Origin: JAXMAR01 sp046350295
Lineage (GTDB): Bacteria; Planctomycetota; Planctomycetia; Gemmatales; Gemmataceae
Reading direction: 5' to 3'
Length of the DNA stretch: 64,000 nucleotides
Assembly (NCBI GenBank): GCA_046350295.1
Contig: JAXMAR010000043.1
Coordinates: 1-64,000, forward strand
Shown here: in pieces, positions 15,790-24,918 of the stretch
Layout of the letters: the number at the start of each line of letters is the position of its first letter
Position numbering within the stretch: the stretch's first letter is position 1
The notes under the pieces: generated by a model
Seen by the model: the letters and a program-made list of their open reading frames with translations, nothing else
Told to the model about the DNA's origin: nothing
The model's database searches: none
Position numbers and translations under genes: made by a program

Positions 15790-18700
15790 TTAATCCGGAT
15801 TCCCGATCAGCACGAACGCCGCCCAGTAGTAGGGGTGAGCGTAGGGCCGATCTTCCATGCTCGTCGGCGTGCTTGACGCCTTGGGGGCGAGCAGGAGGGG
15901 GCCGGTGGCGTGCTTGCCGCGCGGGACGCCGTCCAGGAGATCGGCGGTCCGCTTGAGGGCCTCGGAGCGCGGCAGGGCGCGCAGCCAGTCCTTGGCTTCA
16001 GCCAGCGCCGCCGCCTTCCCCATGGGCGCTTTCAGGCCGTCACGCTTGCCGAGGATGTTCTGGTAAAAGCGGTCCATTAAGAGGGCCGTGGCAGTGTCGT
16101 CGACCTTCCAGAGGCTGAGGCAGACGGACCGGCTTCCCGCCAGGATCAAGGCCTGGGAGAAGCCGACATAGCCCTCGCCCCCCTCGAACTTGGCGGCCAG
16201 CGCCGTCTCGCAGGCCGACAGGGTGACGAGGTCGGCGTTCAGCTTCCAGTCGCGCAGCACCTTCTCCGCGGTGAGGCGGCCATCGAAGACGGGGAGGCCG
16301 GCGTCGAGCTGCTTGCCGGGATCGGGCAGCTTGTCGCGCGACAGGATGACGGCGGAGCGCATTGGGAAGCGGTAGTCGATGGTTCCATGGGTGGCGAGGT
16401 GGATGTAGCGGAATCTCTCCAGATCGCCCTTGGTCGCCAGGTCGTGTAGCGTCTGCTCACTGGCGTCGGATTCCATCAGCACCTTGCTCTCCTTGCCGAA
16501 GAGCTTGGTCAGGCGATCGGCCTCGACGCGCGTGCCGGGCAGGGCCGTCCATTTGTCGTCACGCGAGCCGCGGGCGGCGAGCCATTCGTCGGTCTTGCGC
16601 TTCTCGGCCAGGGCGATGGGGGCCGGCTCCTTGGCGAGGACGACGCCAAGCTTGCCGGGCTTGACATCGCGCGTGTTGCTGACGCCGTCGCGCCAGACGA
16701 CGACTTCGACGCGTTTGTCTTTCTCGTGGGCGGTGGTCGCGGTGTCGAGATCGGCAACGATCTTGAGATCCGCGTCGGCGTAGCGGAGGAGGACATCGCC
16801 CGAGACAAGGCCGGCAAGCGCCGCGTTGGAGCCAGCCGGGACGTTGACAACGAGCAGACCGCCGGGCGGCAGCGGCGCCGGCTTGGTCGCCTTCCTCTCG
16901 TGCTCGAAGACGGGGTCAGCGAGGGCGAGCAGGCCCGCGGCGGGACCGGCTTCCTTCTTGCGGAGGTAAGCGTACATCGTGCCGGAGGGGGCGTAGCTGA
17001 CGGTGTAGCCTTCGGCGAACGCTTCGATCGGGATGTTGGCCAAGGCACTGGACGGCAACACGATGAGGTGCTTGACCGCCGGCAGATCGCCGGAAGCAGC
17101 CAGATGCTTGGCAAGCGGGGCGAGGCGTTGGTTGAAGAGTCGCTTGGCGAGAGGGCGCCAGTCAGCAGTGGGCTTGAGCAGAGCGGCACGGAAATCGCCG
17201 GGCAGTTTGGAGTCTTCCGGCGACCAAGCGTCCCCAGGGCCGCTGCCGGGGAGACGAACGACGACGGGCTCACCACCGGCGCGCAAGAGGAAGGCGAGAC
17301 GTTGGTCAGCTACCTTTGACAAAGCGTGGATATCGAGCCACGCAATGAGGGCTGCGTGCGATGGCAAGGACGTCTGGAGGATGCGGAGGTTGTAGTTTTC
17401 CCCCGCGACGGGCCCGTATTTTTGCTTCAGTACATCCTCCAACTCGTAAAGTTCGTCCTGTAGCCGGAGACGCTGGCCCAGCAGCTTTTCGCGCCGCTTG
17501 CGGCGCGTCTCCTCTGGCTCCCTTCCGGATAAGCTAGCCTCGATCAGCTTATCGACCCGGCTAAGTTGGGCCAACACAATCAAACGCCTGGTCCGCTCCG
17601 TGTCGGATCGCTTGCCGGCGCTGGCGAGATCGTCCCACAGCCCTCGGCCCAGGTTTTCCTCCAGGCGTTCCCAAGCTGCGGCGGCCTTGCCGTGTCGGGC
17701 CAAGAGCGCGGCGTGCAACCAGAGCGGGGCCATCTTGGCTGCGCCCGCCCGCTCTAGGCCTGAAGCGGCGAGCCTGCCCCTGGTTTTCAGGAAAGCGACG
17801 GAAGCCAGGTTGGCGAACTGCTCCGCCTCGGCGTACTTGCCCTGGTCGTTCAGGTTAAGCGCCATGTCATTGTAGCTGCGGGCCGTGTCCGGGTGCTCGT
17901 CGCCCAGCATCTTGCGTCGAATCGCCAGCGCCTTACGGTAGCCTTCCTCCGCCTCGGCGTACTTGCCCTGACCGTTCAGGTAAGCCGCCAGATTGTTGTA
18001 GCTGCTGGCCGTGTCCGGGTGCTCCTCGCCCAGCACCTTGCGGCGGATGGCTAGCGCCTTGCGGAAGTCTTCCTCCGCCTCGGCGTACTTGCCCTGACCG
18101 TTCAGGTAAGCCGCCAGATTGTTGTAGCTGCCGGCCGTCTCCGGGTGCTCCTCGCCCAGCACCTTGCGGCGGATGGCCAGTGCCTTGCGGTAGCCTTCTT
18201 CCGCCTGCGCGTACTTGCGCTGAGCGTTAAGGTTACTTGCGACGTTGTTGTAGCTGCCGGCCGTGGCCGGGTGCTCTTCCCCCAGCGCCTTGAGGCGGGT
18301 GGCCAGCGCCTTACGGAAGCCTTCCTCCGCCTCCGCGTACTTACCTTGGGCCGTCAGGTGAAACGCCAGGTTGTTGTAGCTGGTGGCCGTGGCCGGGTGC
18401 TCCTCGCCCAGCACCTTGCGATAGATAGCGAGCGCCCTACGGTAGCCTTCCTCCGCCTCGGCGTACTTACCCTGAGCGTTTAGGTTGCTTGCCACGTTAT
18501 TGTAGCTGCCGGCCGTGGCCGGGTGCTCTTCCCCCAGCACCTTGCGGTTGATCGCCAATGCCTTGCGGTAACCTTCCTCCGCCTCGGCATACTCGCCATG
18601 GGCCGTCAGGTGAAACGCCAGGTTGTTGTAGCTGGCGGCCGTGGCCGGGTGCTCCTCGCCCTGCACCTTGCGGCGGATGGCCAGCGCCTTACGGAAGCCT

Positions 18701-20040
18701 TCCTCAGCCTCGGCGTACTTGCCCTGAGCGGTCAGATTACTTGCAACGTTGTTATGGCTGTTGGCCGTGTCCGGGTGTTCCTCGCCCAACACCTCGCGGG
18801 TGATGGCCAGCGCCTTGCGCAAAGCTTCCTCCGCCTCGGCGTACTTGCCCTGATCGTACAGATAAGTCCCCAAGTTGTTGTAGCTGCTGGCCGTATCCGG
18901 GTGCTCCTCGCCCAGCACCTTGCGGTTGATGGCCAGCGCCTTGCGGTAACCTTCCTCGGCCTCCGCGTACTTGCCCTGGGCGTTCAGGTTAGACGCCAGG
19001 TTGTTGTAGCTAGTGGCCATGCCCGAGTGCTCCTCGCCCAGCACCTTACGGTTGATGGCCAGGGCCTTTCGAAAGCCTTCCTCTGCTTCGGCGTACTTCC
19101 CCTGAGCGTTCAGGTCATACGCTACGTTGTTGTAGCTGATGGCCGTGGCCGGGTGCTCCTCGCCCAGCACCTTACGGTTGATGGCCAGTGCCTTGCGATC
19201 TTGCTCGAGCGCCTCGGCATACCTAGCGGTTGCACGAAGTTTCGCGGCCACCGTCGTCAGGTCTTTCGCTTCCTGAAGCAGTTGCTCATCCGCGGTCAGC
19301 GCCGCGCTACGGACAAGAAATACGAACGAACCAGGCTTGCGATCCAGGGCCGCGACGATCAGGCGATAGACGTTCTCTGCTGGTGGCGTCCACTTCAGCC
19401 GAGAGTTGGTCCCTTCGCCGCCGTCATCGTCGTAAGCGACAATCTTTCCAGGAGTGGCCTCGATGATCAGGAAGGTGTCGAACTCCTTGCTCTGCAAGTC
19501 AAACACGTAGCTCTGCCCTGCCTCCAGCCGGACCAGAAACACCTTGTGCGGCGCCCCCTTCAACACCGCCAGCGGCGGATCCGTCTTCTCGATCTTGCCC
19601 TCGATCTTCAGTCCATCCTTCCCAACGACATGGATCTTCTCCTCGCTCTCCGCTACGCGCAGCAGGTACTTCCCCGTCCCCTTGTACGCCGTCGCGATCA
19701 GCTTGTACTCGCCGTCCTTCGGCGCCAAGAAAAGCAGGCGGGCGTTCAGGTCGCCGCCCGAGTCGTCGTCGCGGCCCAACTCCTTACCGGCCGCGTCCTC
19801 CACGCGCAGGAACGGGTCGAGATCCTTGTCGACGGCGTCGAGCGTGATGACGTAGAGGCGCCCGCCGCGCAGCTTGACGCTGTGGACCTGCCGCGGGTTC
19901 TTGGTGACGGGATCGCGCGGATCATCCGCCTTGAGCTCCCCCTCGATGCGGCGTGGCTTGTCGGGGGCCTTATCGCCGGCGGAGGTCGCGCCGGGGAACG
20001 CGAACATGGTCAGGAGCAAGAGTGCGATGGGCGTGCGCAT
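15790..20040 (-). CDS. Exported TPR-CHAT protein A (1416 residues)
   Basis: This has the same architecture as its downstream neighbour: signal peptide (LLLLTMFAFPGATSA), two PPC domains, 11 TPRs of 42 residues (GEEHPATAGSYNNVASNLNA type), a CHAT domain split by a PDZ-like insert (about 1056-1137) and the His1218 (HLATHGTIDYR) and Cys1277 (LSACETALAAKF) pair. A strong ribosome site (GGAGGAAG) precedes ATG 20040. The CHAT halves of the two genes are nearly identical in DNA and the TPRs less so, a sign of gene conversion. It lies 19 bases after the small membrane protein gene, so the kinase, membrane protein and both CHAT proteins are likely co-transcribed. The substrate is unknown. Confidence 0.85.
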   Translation of the reverse strand: MRTPIALLLLTMFAFPGATSAGDKAPDKPRRIEGELKADDPRDPVTKNPRQVHSVKLRGGRLYVITLDAVDKDLDPFLRVEDAAGKELGRDDDSGGDLNARLLFLAPKDGEYKLIATAYKGTGKYLLRVAESEEKIHVVGKDGLKIEGKIEKTDPPLAVLKGAPHKVFLVRLEAGQSYVFDLQSKEFDTFLIIEATPGKIVAYDDDGGEGTNSRLKWTPPAENVYRLIVAALDRKPGSFVFLVRSAALTADEQLLQEAKDLTTVAAKLRATARYAEALEQDRKALAINRKVLGEEHPATAISYNNVAYDLNAQGKYAEAEEGFRKALAINRKVLGEEHSGMATSYNNLASNLNAQGKYAEAEEGYRKALAINRKVLGEEHPDTASSYNNLGTYLYDQGKYAEAEEALRKALAITREVLGEEHPDTANSHNNVASNLTAQGKYAEAEEGFRKALAIRRKVQGEEHPATAASYNNLAFHLTAHGEYAEAEEGYRKALAINRKVLGEEHPATAGSYNNVASNLNAQGKYAEAEEGYRRALAIYRKVLGEEHPATATSYNNLAFHLTAQGKYAEAEEGFRKALATRLKALGEEHPATAGSYNNVASNLNAQRKYAQAEEGYRKALAIRRKVLGEEHPETAGSYNNLAAYLNGQGKYAEAEEDFRKALAIRRKVLGEEHPDTASSYNNLAAYLNGQGKYAEAEEGYRKALAIRRKMLGDEHPDTARSYNDMALNLNDQGKYAEAEQFANLASVAFLKTRGRLAASGLERAGAAKMAPLWLHAALLARHGKAAAAWERLEENLGRGLWDDLASAGKRSDTERTRRLIVLAQLSRVDKLIEASLSGREPEETRRKRREKLLGQRLRLQDELYELEDVLKQKYGPVAGENYNLRILQTSLPSHAALIAWLDIHALSKVADQRLAFLLRAGGEPVVVRLPGSGPGDAWSPEDSKLPGDFRAALLKPTADWRPLAKRLFNQRLAPLAKHLAASGDLPAVKHLIVLPSSALANIPIEAFAEGYTVSYAPSGTMYAYLRKKEAGPAAGLLALADPVFEHERKATKPAPLPPGGLLVVNVPAGSNAALAGLVSGDVLLRYADADLKIVADLDTATTAHEKDKRVEVVVWRDGVSNTRDVKPGKLGVVLAKEPAPIALAEKRKTDEWLAARGSRDDKWTALPGTRVEADRLTKLFGKESKVLMESDASEQTLHDLATKGDLERFRYIHLATHGTIDYRFPMRSAVILSRDKLPDPGKQLDAGLPVFDGRLTAEKVLRDWKLNADLVTLSACETALAAKFEGGEGYVGFSQALILAGSRSVCLSLWKVDDTATALLMDRFYQNILGKRDGLKAPMGKAAALAEAKDWLRALPRSEALKRTADLLDGVPRGKHATGPLLLAPKASSTPTSMEDRPYAHPYYWAAFVLIGNPD

Positions 20041-20059
20041 GGGCGTTCTTCCTCCGACG

Positions 20060-20416
20060 TCAAGGGTTGGAACTCTCTTCGACCTGTGCTCTCTGCTGCT
20101 CTTTCAAGCAGCGGGCCTGAAACTCCTCGAGCCGTCTCTTCTCGACAACGTGTCTGCCGAAAAATGCGCCGATCGTGCTCCCCGCAATTGCTCCGAGAAC
20201 GGCGTCTTCAAGCGCGAAGGTCAGGAGCAGACTCCCAACGTGAAACTCGATGAGGAAAGGAAAGAGCGATCCCAGGCGAACACAGTTACGGGCGATGAAC
20301 ACAAGGACAATGCCAAGGACACCACCGACGACGGCGTATATCTTCACCGGGTCTTTTGGGGGAGTCGCTTGCGGCGGGATCACCCGTCCTCGATTGGGAG
20401 CCTTGTCGGAAAGCAT
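20060..20416 (-). CDS. Small membrane protein in the kinase/TPR-CHAT cluster
   Basis: The 118-residue product starts at ATG 20416 (GAGGG 10 bases upstream). It has a hydrophobic segment at about residues 26-43 (IYAVVGGVLGIVLVFIA), a second at about 62-68, and a glycine-rich third (LEDAVLGAIAGSTIGAFFG, about 69-87), followed by a charged coiled tail (VEKRRLEEFQARCLKEQQRA). The pattern resembles short glycine-zipper membrane proteins. It lies between the kinase and the first TPR-CHAT gene with short spacers on both sides, so it is probably part of the same unit. No family name is assigned. Confidence 0.65.
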   Translation of the reverse strand: MLSDKAPNRGRVIPPQATPPKDPVKIYAVVGGVLGIVLVFIARNCVRLGSLFPFLIEFHVGSLLLTFALEDAVLGAIAGSTIGAFFGRHVVEKRRLEEFQARCLKEQQRAQVEESSNP

Positions 20417-20451
20417 GTCATTCGGCCCTCAGTGCGATTCTTGAGCATTCG

Positions 20452-22467
20452 TCACTTGATGACGGAAAAACCAATCGTCCGCACCGCCTCGATTCCCTCC
20501 CCCCGCTTCAGCCAGTCCGTTAGCGCCACCAGCGCCGACTTCTGGCATCGTCCTTCCTTGGCCCGGTCGCCGCGGTCCGTGCCGGTCGGCGTCTTGGCTT
20601 CGCTGGAAGACGCCATCGTCGGTCAGACGACGTTCTCCGGGGCCGGGGTAGTTTTCCACGGGCCGTCCTTCAGCCGTTCCCGCCAGTCGCGGTAGGCCGG
20701 GAGCGGGCGGTCGGAGGCGACAACCGCGAATGCGGCGAGACCCACGCCCTCGTCCAGGCCATAATGGGCGCCGCGGTCGTTGGCGAGGGGATAGCGCGGC
20801 GCATCGGAAAGCGGGGGCGGCTCGTCGTCGCGCTCGGGGAAGCACAGTTCGTCCTTGCCGTCGGGTCGGAAGGCGATGAGGTAGGCGTAGGCGGGGCGCG
20901 ACAGCTCCGCCTCGATGGTCACCATGTCCTTGAAGCGCGGCGAGAAAGAGTTGACGCCCAGGACCAACGCCTTGACGTCGCCGCTCTCCGTCAACGGAAA
21001 ATGATTCACCTTGAGGCTGACGACGCGCACCCGCGCGTGGTCGGACGGATTGGTCGGACTCGACGTCGCCGGGGAAGGCCGGTCCGGGTCGCGCGACGGC
21101 AGGAACAGGACAAGCGCCAGGCCCACGAGCGCGACAGCGGCGACCGCGATGACCGCGCGGCGCGGGAAACGCTTCGTTCTTGGCGGCTCGGCAGCGCCCG
21201 GGAGCGAGATGGGAGCTGTTGAATCCGTCACACTGGGAACCGCGCCCGCAAGCTCGGCCTCCAGCAGCGTCCTCACCTCGGCGGGTGTCTGCGGGCGATC
21301 CTCGGGCTTCTTGGCCAGCAGACGGGCGATGAGGCCGGCGAGGCCGGCGGGCGTCTCCGGGCGGAGGGAGCGCACGTCGGGCGCGGCCTCGCGGCGGTGG
21401 GCGTCCAGCTTGCCCATGACGGTGGAGCGGTCGGCGAAGGGGGCCTTGCCGGTGAGGAGATAGAACAGCGTTCCGCCCAGGCCGTAGAGGTCGGCGCGGA
21501 TGTCGGCGCCCGCGGCGTTCTCGATCTGTTCCGGCGCGACATAGTCGGGCGTGCCCATCATGTGGCCCGACAGGGTGGGGTCGCCGACCGGCCCAGAGGA
21601 CGCGGTCAGGCGGGCCAGGCCGAAGTCGAGGATCTTCGCCGTGCCCTGCTTTGTGAGCATGAGGTTGGACGGCTTGAGGTCGCGGTGGACGAGGCCCTTC
21701 TCGTGCAGATGCTCGAGGCCGCGCGCGACCTGGGCGCCGATGGCACGCGCCTCGCCGATCGGCAGCGGGCCGCGCTGCCCAACGAGGCGGCCGAGGTCCG
21801 TGCCGTCGATGAGCTTCATGACGAGGTAGAAGGCGCCGCCGCATTCGCCGGCATCGTGCGCTTCGACGACGTTGTCGTGGTCGAGGGCGCCGACGGCGCG
21901 CATCTCCCTCTGGAAGCGTTCGACGCTCTCGGCGGAGGGAATCAGGCTGGTGGGCAACAGTTTCAGGGCGACGAGCTTACCGAGGCGGCGATGCCGGGCG
22001 CGGTAGACCTCCCCCATGCCCCCTTTGCCGAGCCGGTCGAGGATTTCGTACTCGCCGAGGATCTGGGGGGGCGGGCCAGCTCCCGTAATCGGGGATTCGG
22101 GTGTCGTGCCGCCGCGCGATTGCGACGCCGTCTGATCCGGTGCGGGAGTCTCATTAGGGGTGGGCGGCCAAACCAAGTCTGCCGAGCGCAGCGCTTCGTC
22201 GAGCCACTCGGCGATGGAGTCGCGCTGGGCGGGGAAGCGCCTGCAATATTCTTCGGCTCGAGGCGTCTCGCCCCGGCTGCAACGCCATTCCAGCTCCGAC
22301 CGGATCAGCTCCCGTTCGCGGCCCGGCCGCAAGGGCGGCGCGACCTGGAGCAGGTATTCCTCAATACTCGGCCGGCCACCGTCGCGCCAGGCCGCTCGGA
22401 ACGCGGCGCAGAGCGGATCAACGGACGAAGTTCCCACGGTATCCGGGGCATCGGACTCTTCAGGCAC
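20452..22467 (-). CDS. Transmembrane Ser/Thr protein kinase with DUF4384-like exported domain (in-frame TGA near the end)
   Basis: GTG 22467 is the start (AGGAG eight bases upstream). Residues 1-135 form the N-terminal extension common in planctomycete kinases (IEEYLLQVAPPLRPGREREL). The kinase domain covers about 139-405, with LGKGGMGEVYRARH, the ATP Lys in VALKLLP, HRDLKPSN, DFGLA and MGTPDYVAPEQ. One membrane helix follows (438-456), then an exported domain of about 140 residues (YAYLIAFRPDGKDELCFPE) like DUF4384. A TGA at 20623-20625 ends translation after PAPENVV, but the frame continues for 57 sensible codons (LVALTDWLKRGEGIEAVRTI) to TGA 20452. Related kinases have this tail and usually Trp at the stop position, so TGG-to-TGA is likely. 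The kinase core is intact either way. Confidence 0.85.
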
Positions 22468-22556
22468 GGGCGAGTCTCCTGTAAACCCTCAAGAAAGCAT
22501 AAACACGGTGAATCGTGATGCAAGGGAAAAAGCCCCATGCATGTCCAAGGCAGCAA

Positions 22557-22594
22557 GCGTCGCCGATTCTCAGGGATCGGCGACGCCTCTTTTT
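22557..22594 (+). terminator. Strong plus-strand terminator upstream of the kinase gene
   Basis: A perfect 11-bp stem (GCGTCGCCGAT at 22557-22567, ATCGGCGACGC at 22576-22586) with an 8-base loop is followed by CTCTTTTT (22587-22594). It faces right, yet no plus-strand gene precedes it within about 10 kb. It either ends antisense transcription through the kinase cluster or is a relic of a lost gene. Confidence 0.6.
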
Positions 22595-22983
22595 GAACCA
22601 GGTGGCTTGAGCCGGTTACCACGGCCAGCGACCGTGCCTGAGCGAGCCGAGGACCGAACTGGTTCAGGTAGCGGAGGCCTTGCCGGGCCGCCACCAGACG
22701 GTCGGCCGGCGTCATATCGTAGCCGGAGCGTTCACGTACCGCGCGGGACGTCAGTCGCCGTCCGTGGTCGGTTGCGTCGGGCGTTTCAAACGCGCGCTAA
22801 TACATGGGATGGCGGCCTAGCGCTTGACTCATTGGTCCATCCAGACGCACTTCGATCTTGCGCCGAATACCGCGAGTTCGGGTGATTCTCATTCGATTTG
22901 CACGGTTGGCCAACGGCTGAGATTCTCCGTAAGATGAAGAACGACAAGGGAATCAGTTGCCGAGAATGCTGTCGACATCGTAG
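22595..22983. other. Gap with no gene seen
   Basis: No open frame with a start, ribosome site or recognisable domain was found between the terminator and the tRNA-like fragment. Divergent promoters for the kinase cluster (leftward) and the CoA-transferase (rightward) should lie here, but none is clear by eye. Confidence 0.4.
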
Positions 22984-23026
22984 TTTCCCAGGCAGGACGT
23001 CGTCGGTTCGAATCCGGTTGCCCGCT
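22984..23026 (+). tRNA. 3' half of a tRNA-Gly(CCC) (fragment, possible att site)
   Basis: From the anticodon loop onward (TTTCCCAGGCAGGACG), through a T-arm with GGTTCGAATCC, to the acceptor strand TTGCCCGCT, the bases match the 3' half of bacterial tRNA-Gly with anticodon CCC. The 5' half, which should begin GCGGGC, is absent. Integrative elements typically recombine into tRNA 3' halves and leave such a copy, so this may be an attachment-site remnant. It ends about 20 bases before the CoA-transferase start. Confidence 0.6.
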
Positions 23027-23046
23027 CTCTCCCCCCCCAGTCAAAC

Positions 23047-24240
23047 ATGCCCGACTATCCCCTCGCCGGCGTTCGCGTGCTTGACGCCTCCCGCGTTCTC
23101 GCCGGGCCGTTTTGCGGGCAGCTGCTGGCCGACCTGGGCGCCGAGGTGATCAAGGTGGAGCGGCCGGGCGCCGGGGATGAGACGCGAAGCTGGGGCCCAC
23201 CCTTTCATGACGACCTGAGCGCGTACTTCCTGTCCTGCAATCGCAACAAGAAGGGCGTCAGCATCGACCTCGCCAAGGCCGAGGGACTCGACCTCTTCTA
23301 CCGCCTCGTCGACAAGAGCGATATCCTGCTCGAGAACTTCCGCGCCGCCAGCGCGGAGAAGCTTGGTCTGTCTCCGCAACACCTGCTGGCCCGAAACCCG
23401 CGTCTCATCGTTTGCTCCATCTCCGGCTTCGGCCGCACCGGCCCGTGGACCGACTTGCCGGGCTACGACTTCGCCGTCCAGGGGTTGAGCGGCTTGATGA
23501 GCATCACCGGACCGTTCGATGGGCCGCCCAGCAAGGTCGGCGTCGCCGTCACCGACGTGCTGACGGGCCTGTATGCGGCAACCGGCATCCTCGCCTGCTT
23601 GCACGCCCGCCAAACGAGCGGCCGCGGCTACGTCCTCGATTTTGCCTTGCTGGACTGCGCCGTCGCTGCGCAGGTGAATGTGGCGCAGGCGTACCTGACG
23701 AGCGGCATCGTGCCGCCGCGGCAGGGGAACGCGCATTTGCAGATCGTCCCCTATCAGGCGTTCAAGACGATGGACGACTGGCTGATCCTGGCCGTCGGCA
23801 ATGACGGCCAGTTTCAACGCTTCTGTGCGGTCGCGGGCCGGCCGGCGCTGGCCGCGAACCCGCGTTTCGCCACCAACAGTGAGCGCGTGCGCCATCGGGC
23901 CGAGCTGATTCCCATGATGGAGGCGATCATGAAGGAGCGAACGGCCAAGCAATGGGAGTCGGCCTTGCTCGAAGCCGGGGTACCGCACGCCCCGGTGTGG
24001 AATTATGCCCAGCTCTTCTCCTCGGAGCAGGCGGCGGCCCGGGGGTTGCGCCTCCGCGTCCGTGACGCTTCCGGCAAAGATGTCTATCTCGTCGGCTCGC
24101 CGTTCCACATCACCGGCGCGGCGGCGCCGCCGGCCGCGATGCCGCCGCGCCTCGGGGAGCAGACGGAGGAGGTGCTGCGTTCCCTTCTTGGGCTGACGCC
24201 GGACAAGATCGAAGCGTTGCGCGGGGCGGGCGCCATCTGA
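23047..24240 (+). CDS. Family III CoA-transferase (CaiB/Frc-like)
   Basis: The 397-residue protein has the usual length and landmarks of class III CoA-transferases. It opens YPLAGVRVLDASRVLAGPF, then LLADLGAEVIKVERPGAGDE, then NRNKKGVSIDLAKAEG and the region SISGFGRTGPWTDLPGYDF. The catalytic Asp of the family is expected in the segment FAVQGLSGLMSITG-ALLDCAVAAQ and cannot be fixed by eye. These cytoplasmic enzymes move CoA between carboxylic acids (formyl-, succinyl- or carnitine-type donors). The substrate is not predictable here. The gene stands alone, convergent with the small membrane protein gene at 24250, and no clear ribosome site is seen. Confidence 0.85.
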   Translation: MPDYPLAGVRVLDASRVLAGPFCGQLLADLGAEVIKVERPGAGDETRSWGPPFHDDLSAYFLSCNRNKKGVSIDLAKAEGLDLFYRLVDKSDILLENFRAASAEKLGLSPQHLLARNPRLIVCSISGFGRTGPWTDLPGYDFAVQGLSGLMSITGPFDGPPSKVGVAVTDVLTGLYAATGILACLHARQTSGRGYVLDFALLDCAVAAQVNVAQAYLTSGIVPPRQGNAHLQIVPYQAFKTMDDWLILAVGNDGQFQRFCAVAGRPALAANPRFATNSERVRHRAELIPMMEAIMKERTAKQWESALLEAGVPHAPVWNYAQLFSSEQAAARGLRLRVRDASGKDVYLVGSPFHITGAAAPPAAMPPRLGEQTEEVLRSLLGLTPDKIEALRGAGAI

Positions 24241-24249
24241 CCTCGGCCC

Positions 24250-24918
24250 TCAATCGGGCTCGGGCGAAGGCCGGCGCAGGCGTGAGATAAGCAGGACAGC
24301 GAACGACCCGATCACGAGAACAACGCCGCCGATGATGAGTCCAAGGGTCAGTGCCACGCTCTTGGGCTTGCGTCCTTCTTCGATGATGATGGTGGTGGCG
24401 GGGTCGAAGTTCGGCGTCGCCTTCTTCAGCAGATCCGCCTCCTTGCTACCGACGCTGTCGATGCGGTTGACGACCATGCCGACCAGCTCGTTGCGAAAGT
24501 CGCTCTCCGGTCGGTCCGCCTCGGCGCGGATCTCGGCGACCGTCTTCCAGCGGTGCGTCTTGACGATGATCTTGACGGGCAGCCCCTGAATGAGCGCCAG
24601 GCCGGCCGCCGGGTCGTCCTTGCGCAGACCGAGCCGGGCGACCGTGTCCTTGAGCGTGGCGACGGAGACGACGGGATAGTACGCGTGCTCCACCGAGCTG
24701 GAGCCGCTTCGCTTGACCTCGCTATAGACGACGTTGTCGAGCACGGCGAAGTGGGGCCCGAGGCGGCAATGCGGATTGTCGGGCACGCCGCGCTCGAGAT
24801 CCTCGATTGCAATCGCGACCGGCTCGGCGGAGCTGTCCTTGCTCAGCAGGTACTCGCGAACTCCGTAGGCGACCATGGCGATGCCGCCGATCACGACGAC
24901 GAGAATGACGCGCCACAT
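24250..24918 (-). CDS. Two-helix membrane protein with an exported central domain
   Basis: ATG 24918 (GGAGAT eight bases upstream) gives 222 residues. There is an N-terminal membrane helix (VILVVVIGGIAMVAYGV) and a C-terminal one (LGLIIGGVVLVIGSFAVLLI), with about 155 residues between them that should face outward (AVLDNVVYSEVKRSGSSSVE, VKIIVKTHRWKTVAEIRAEA). A longer upstream frame exists but has no ribosome site and reads as antisense of the neighbouring promoter region. No named domain was recognised. It is divergent from the CobW gene. Confidence 0.7.
   Translation of the reverse strand: MWRVILVVVIGGIAMVAYGVREYLLSKDSSAEPVAIAIEDLERGVPDNPHCRLGPHFAVLDNVVYSEVKRSGSSSVEHAYYPVVSVATLKDTVARLGLRKDDPAAGLALIQGLPVKIIVKTHRWKTVAEIRAEADRPESDFRNELVGMVVNRIDSVGSKEADLLKKATPNFDPATTIIIEEGRKPKSVALTLGLIIGGVVLVIGSFAVLLISRLRRPSPEPD

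Noticed and set aside
13560..19210. Regularly spaced 126-base repeats that could suggest a CRISPR-like or satellite array
   Set aside because: They encode the 42-residue TPR units of the two CHAT proteins in frame, and the units are diverged.
11512..20040. A Craspase-like type III-E CRISPR effector
   Set aside because: The TPR-CHAT proteins have signal peptides and PPC domains, and there is no gRAMP-like or other cas gene and no repeat-spacer array.
20623..20625. Genome-wide reassignment of TGA to Trp
   Set aside because: Many intact genes in the window end in TGA at family-consistent positions (for example the genes ending at 24240 and 27243).
22924..23026. A complete tRNA-Gly gene
   Set aside because: The 5' acceptor strand and a proper D-arm are missing; only the 3' half can be supported.
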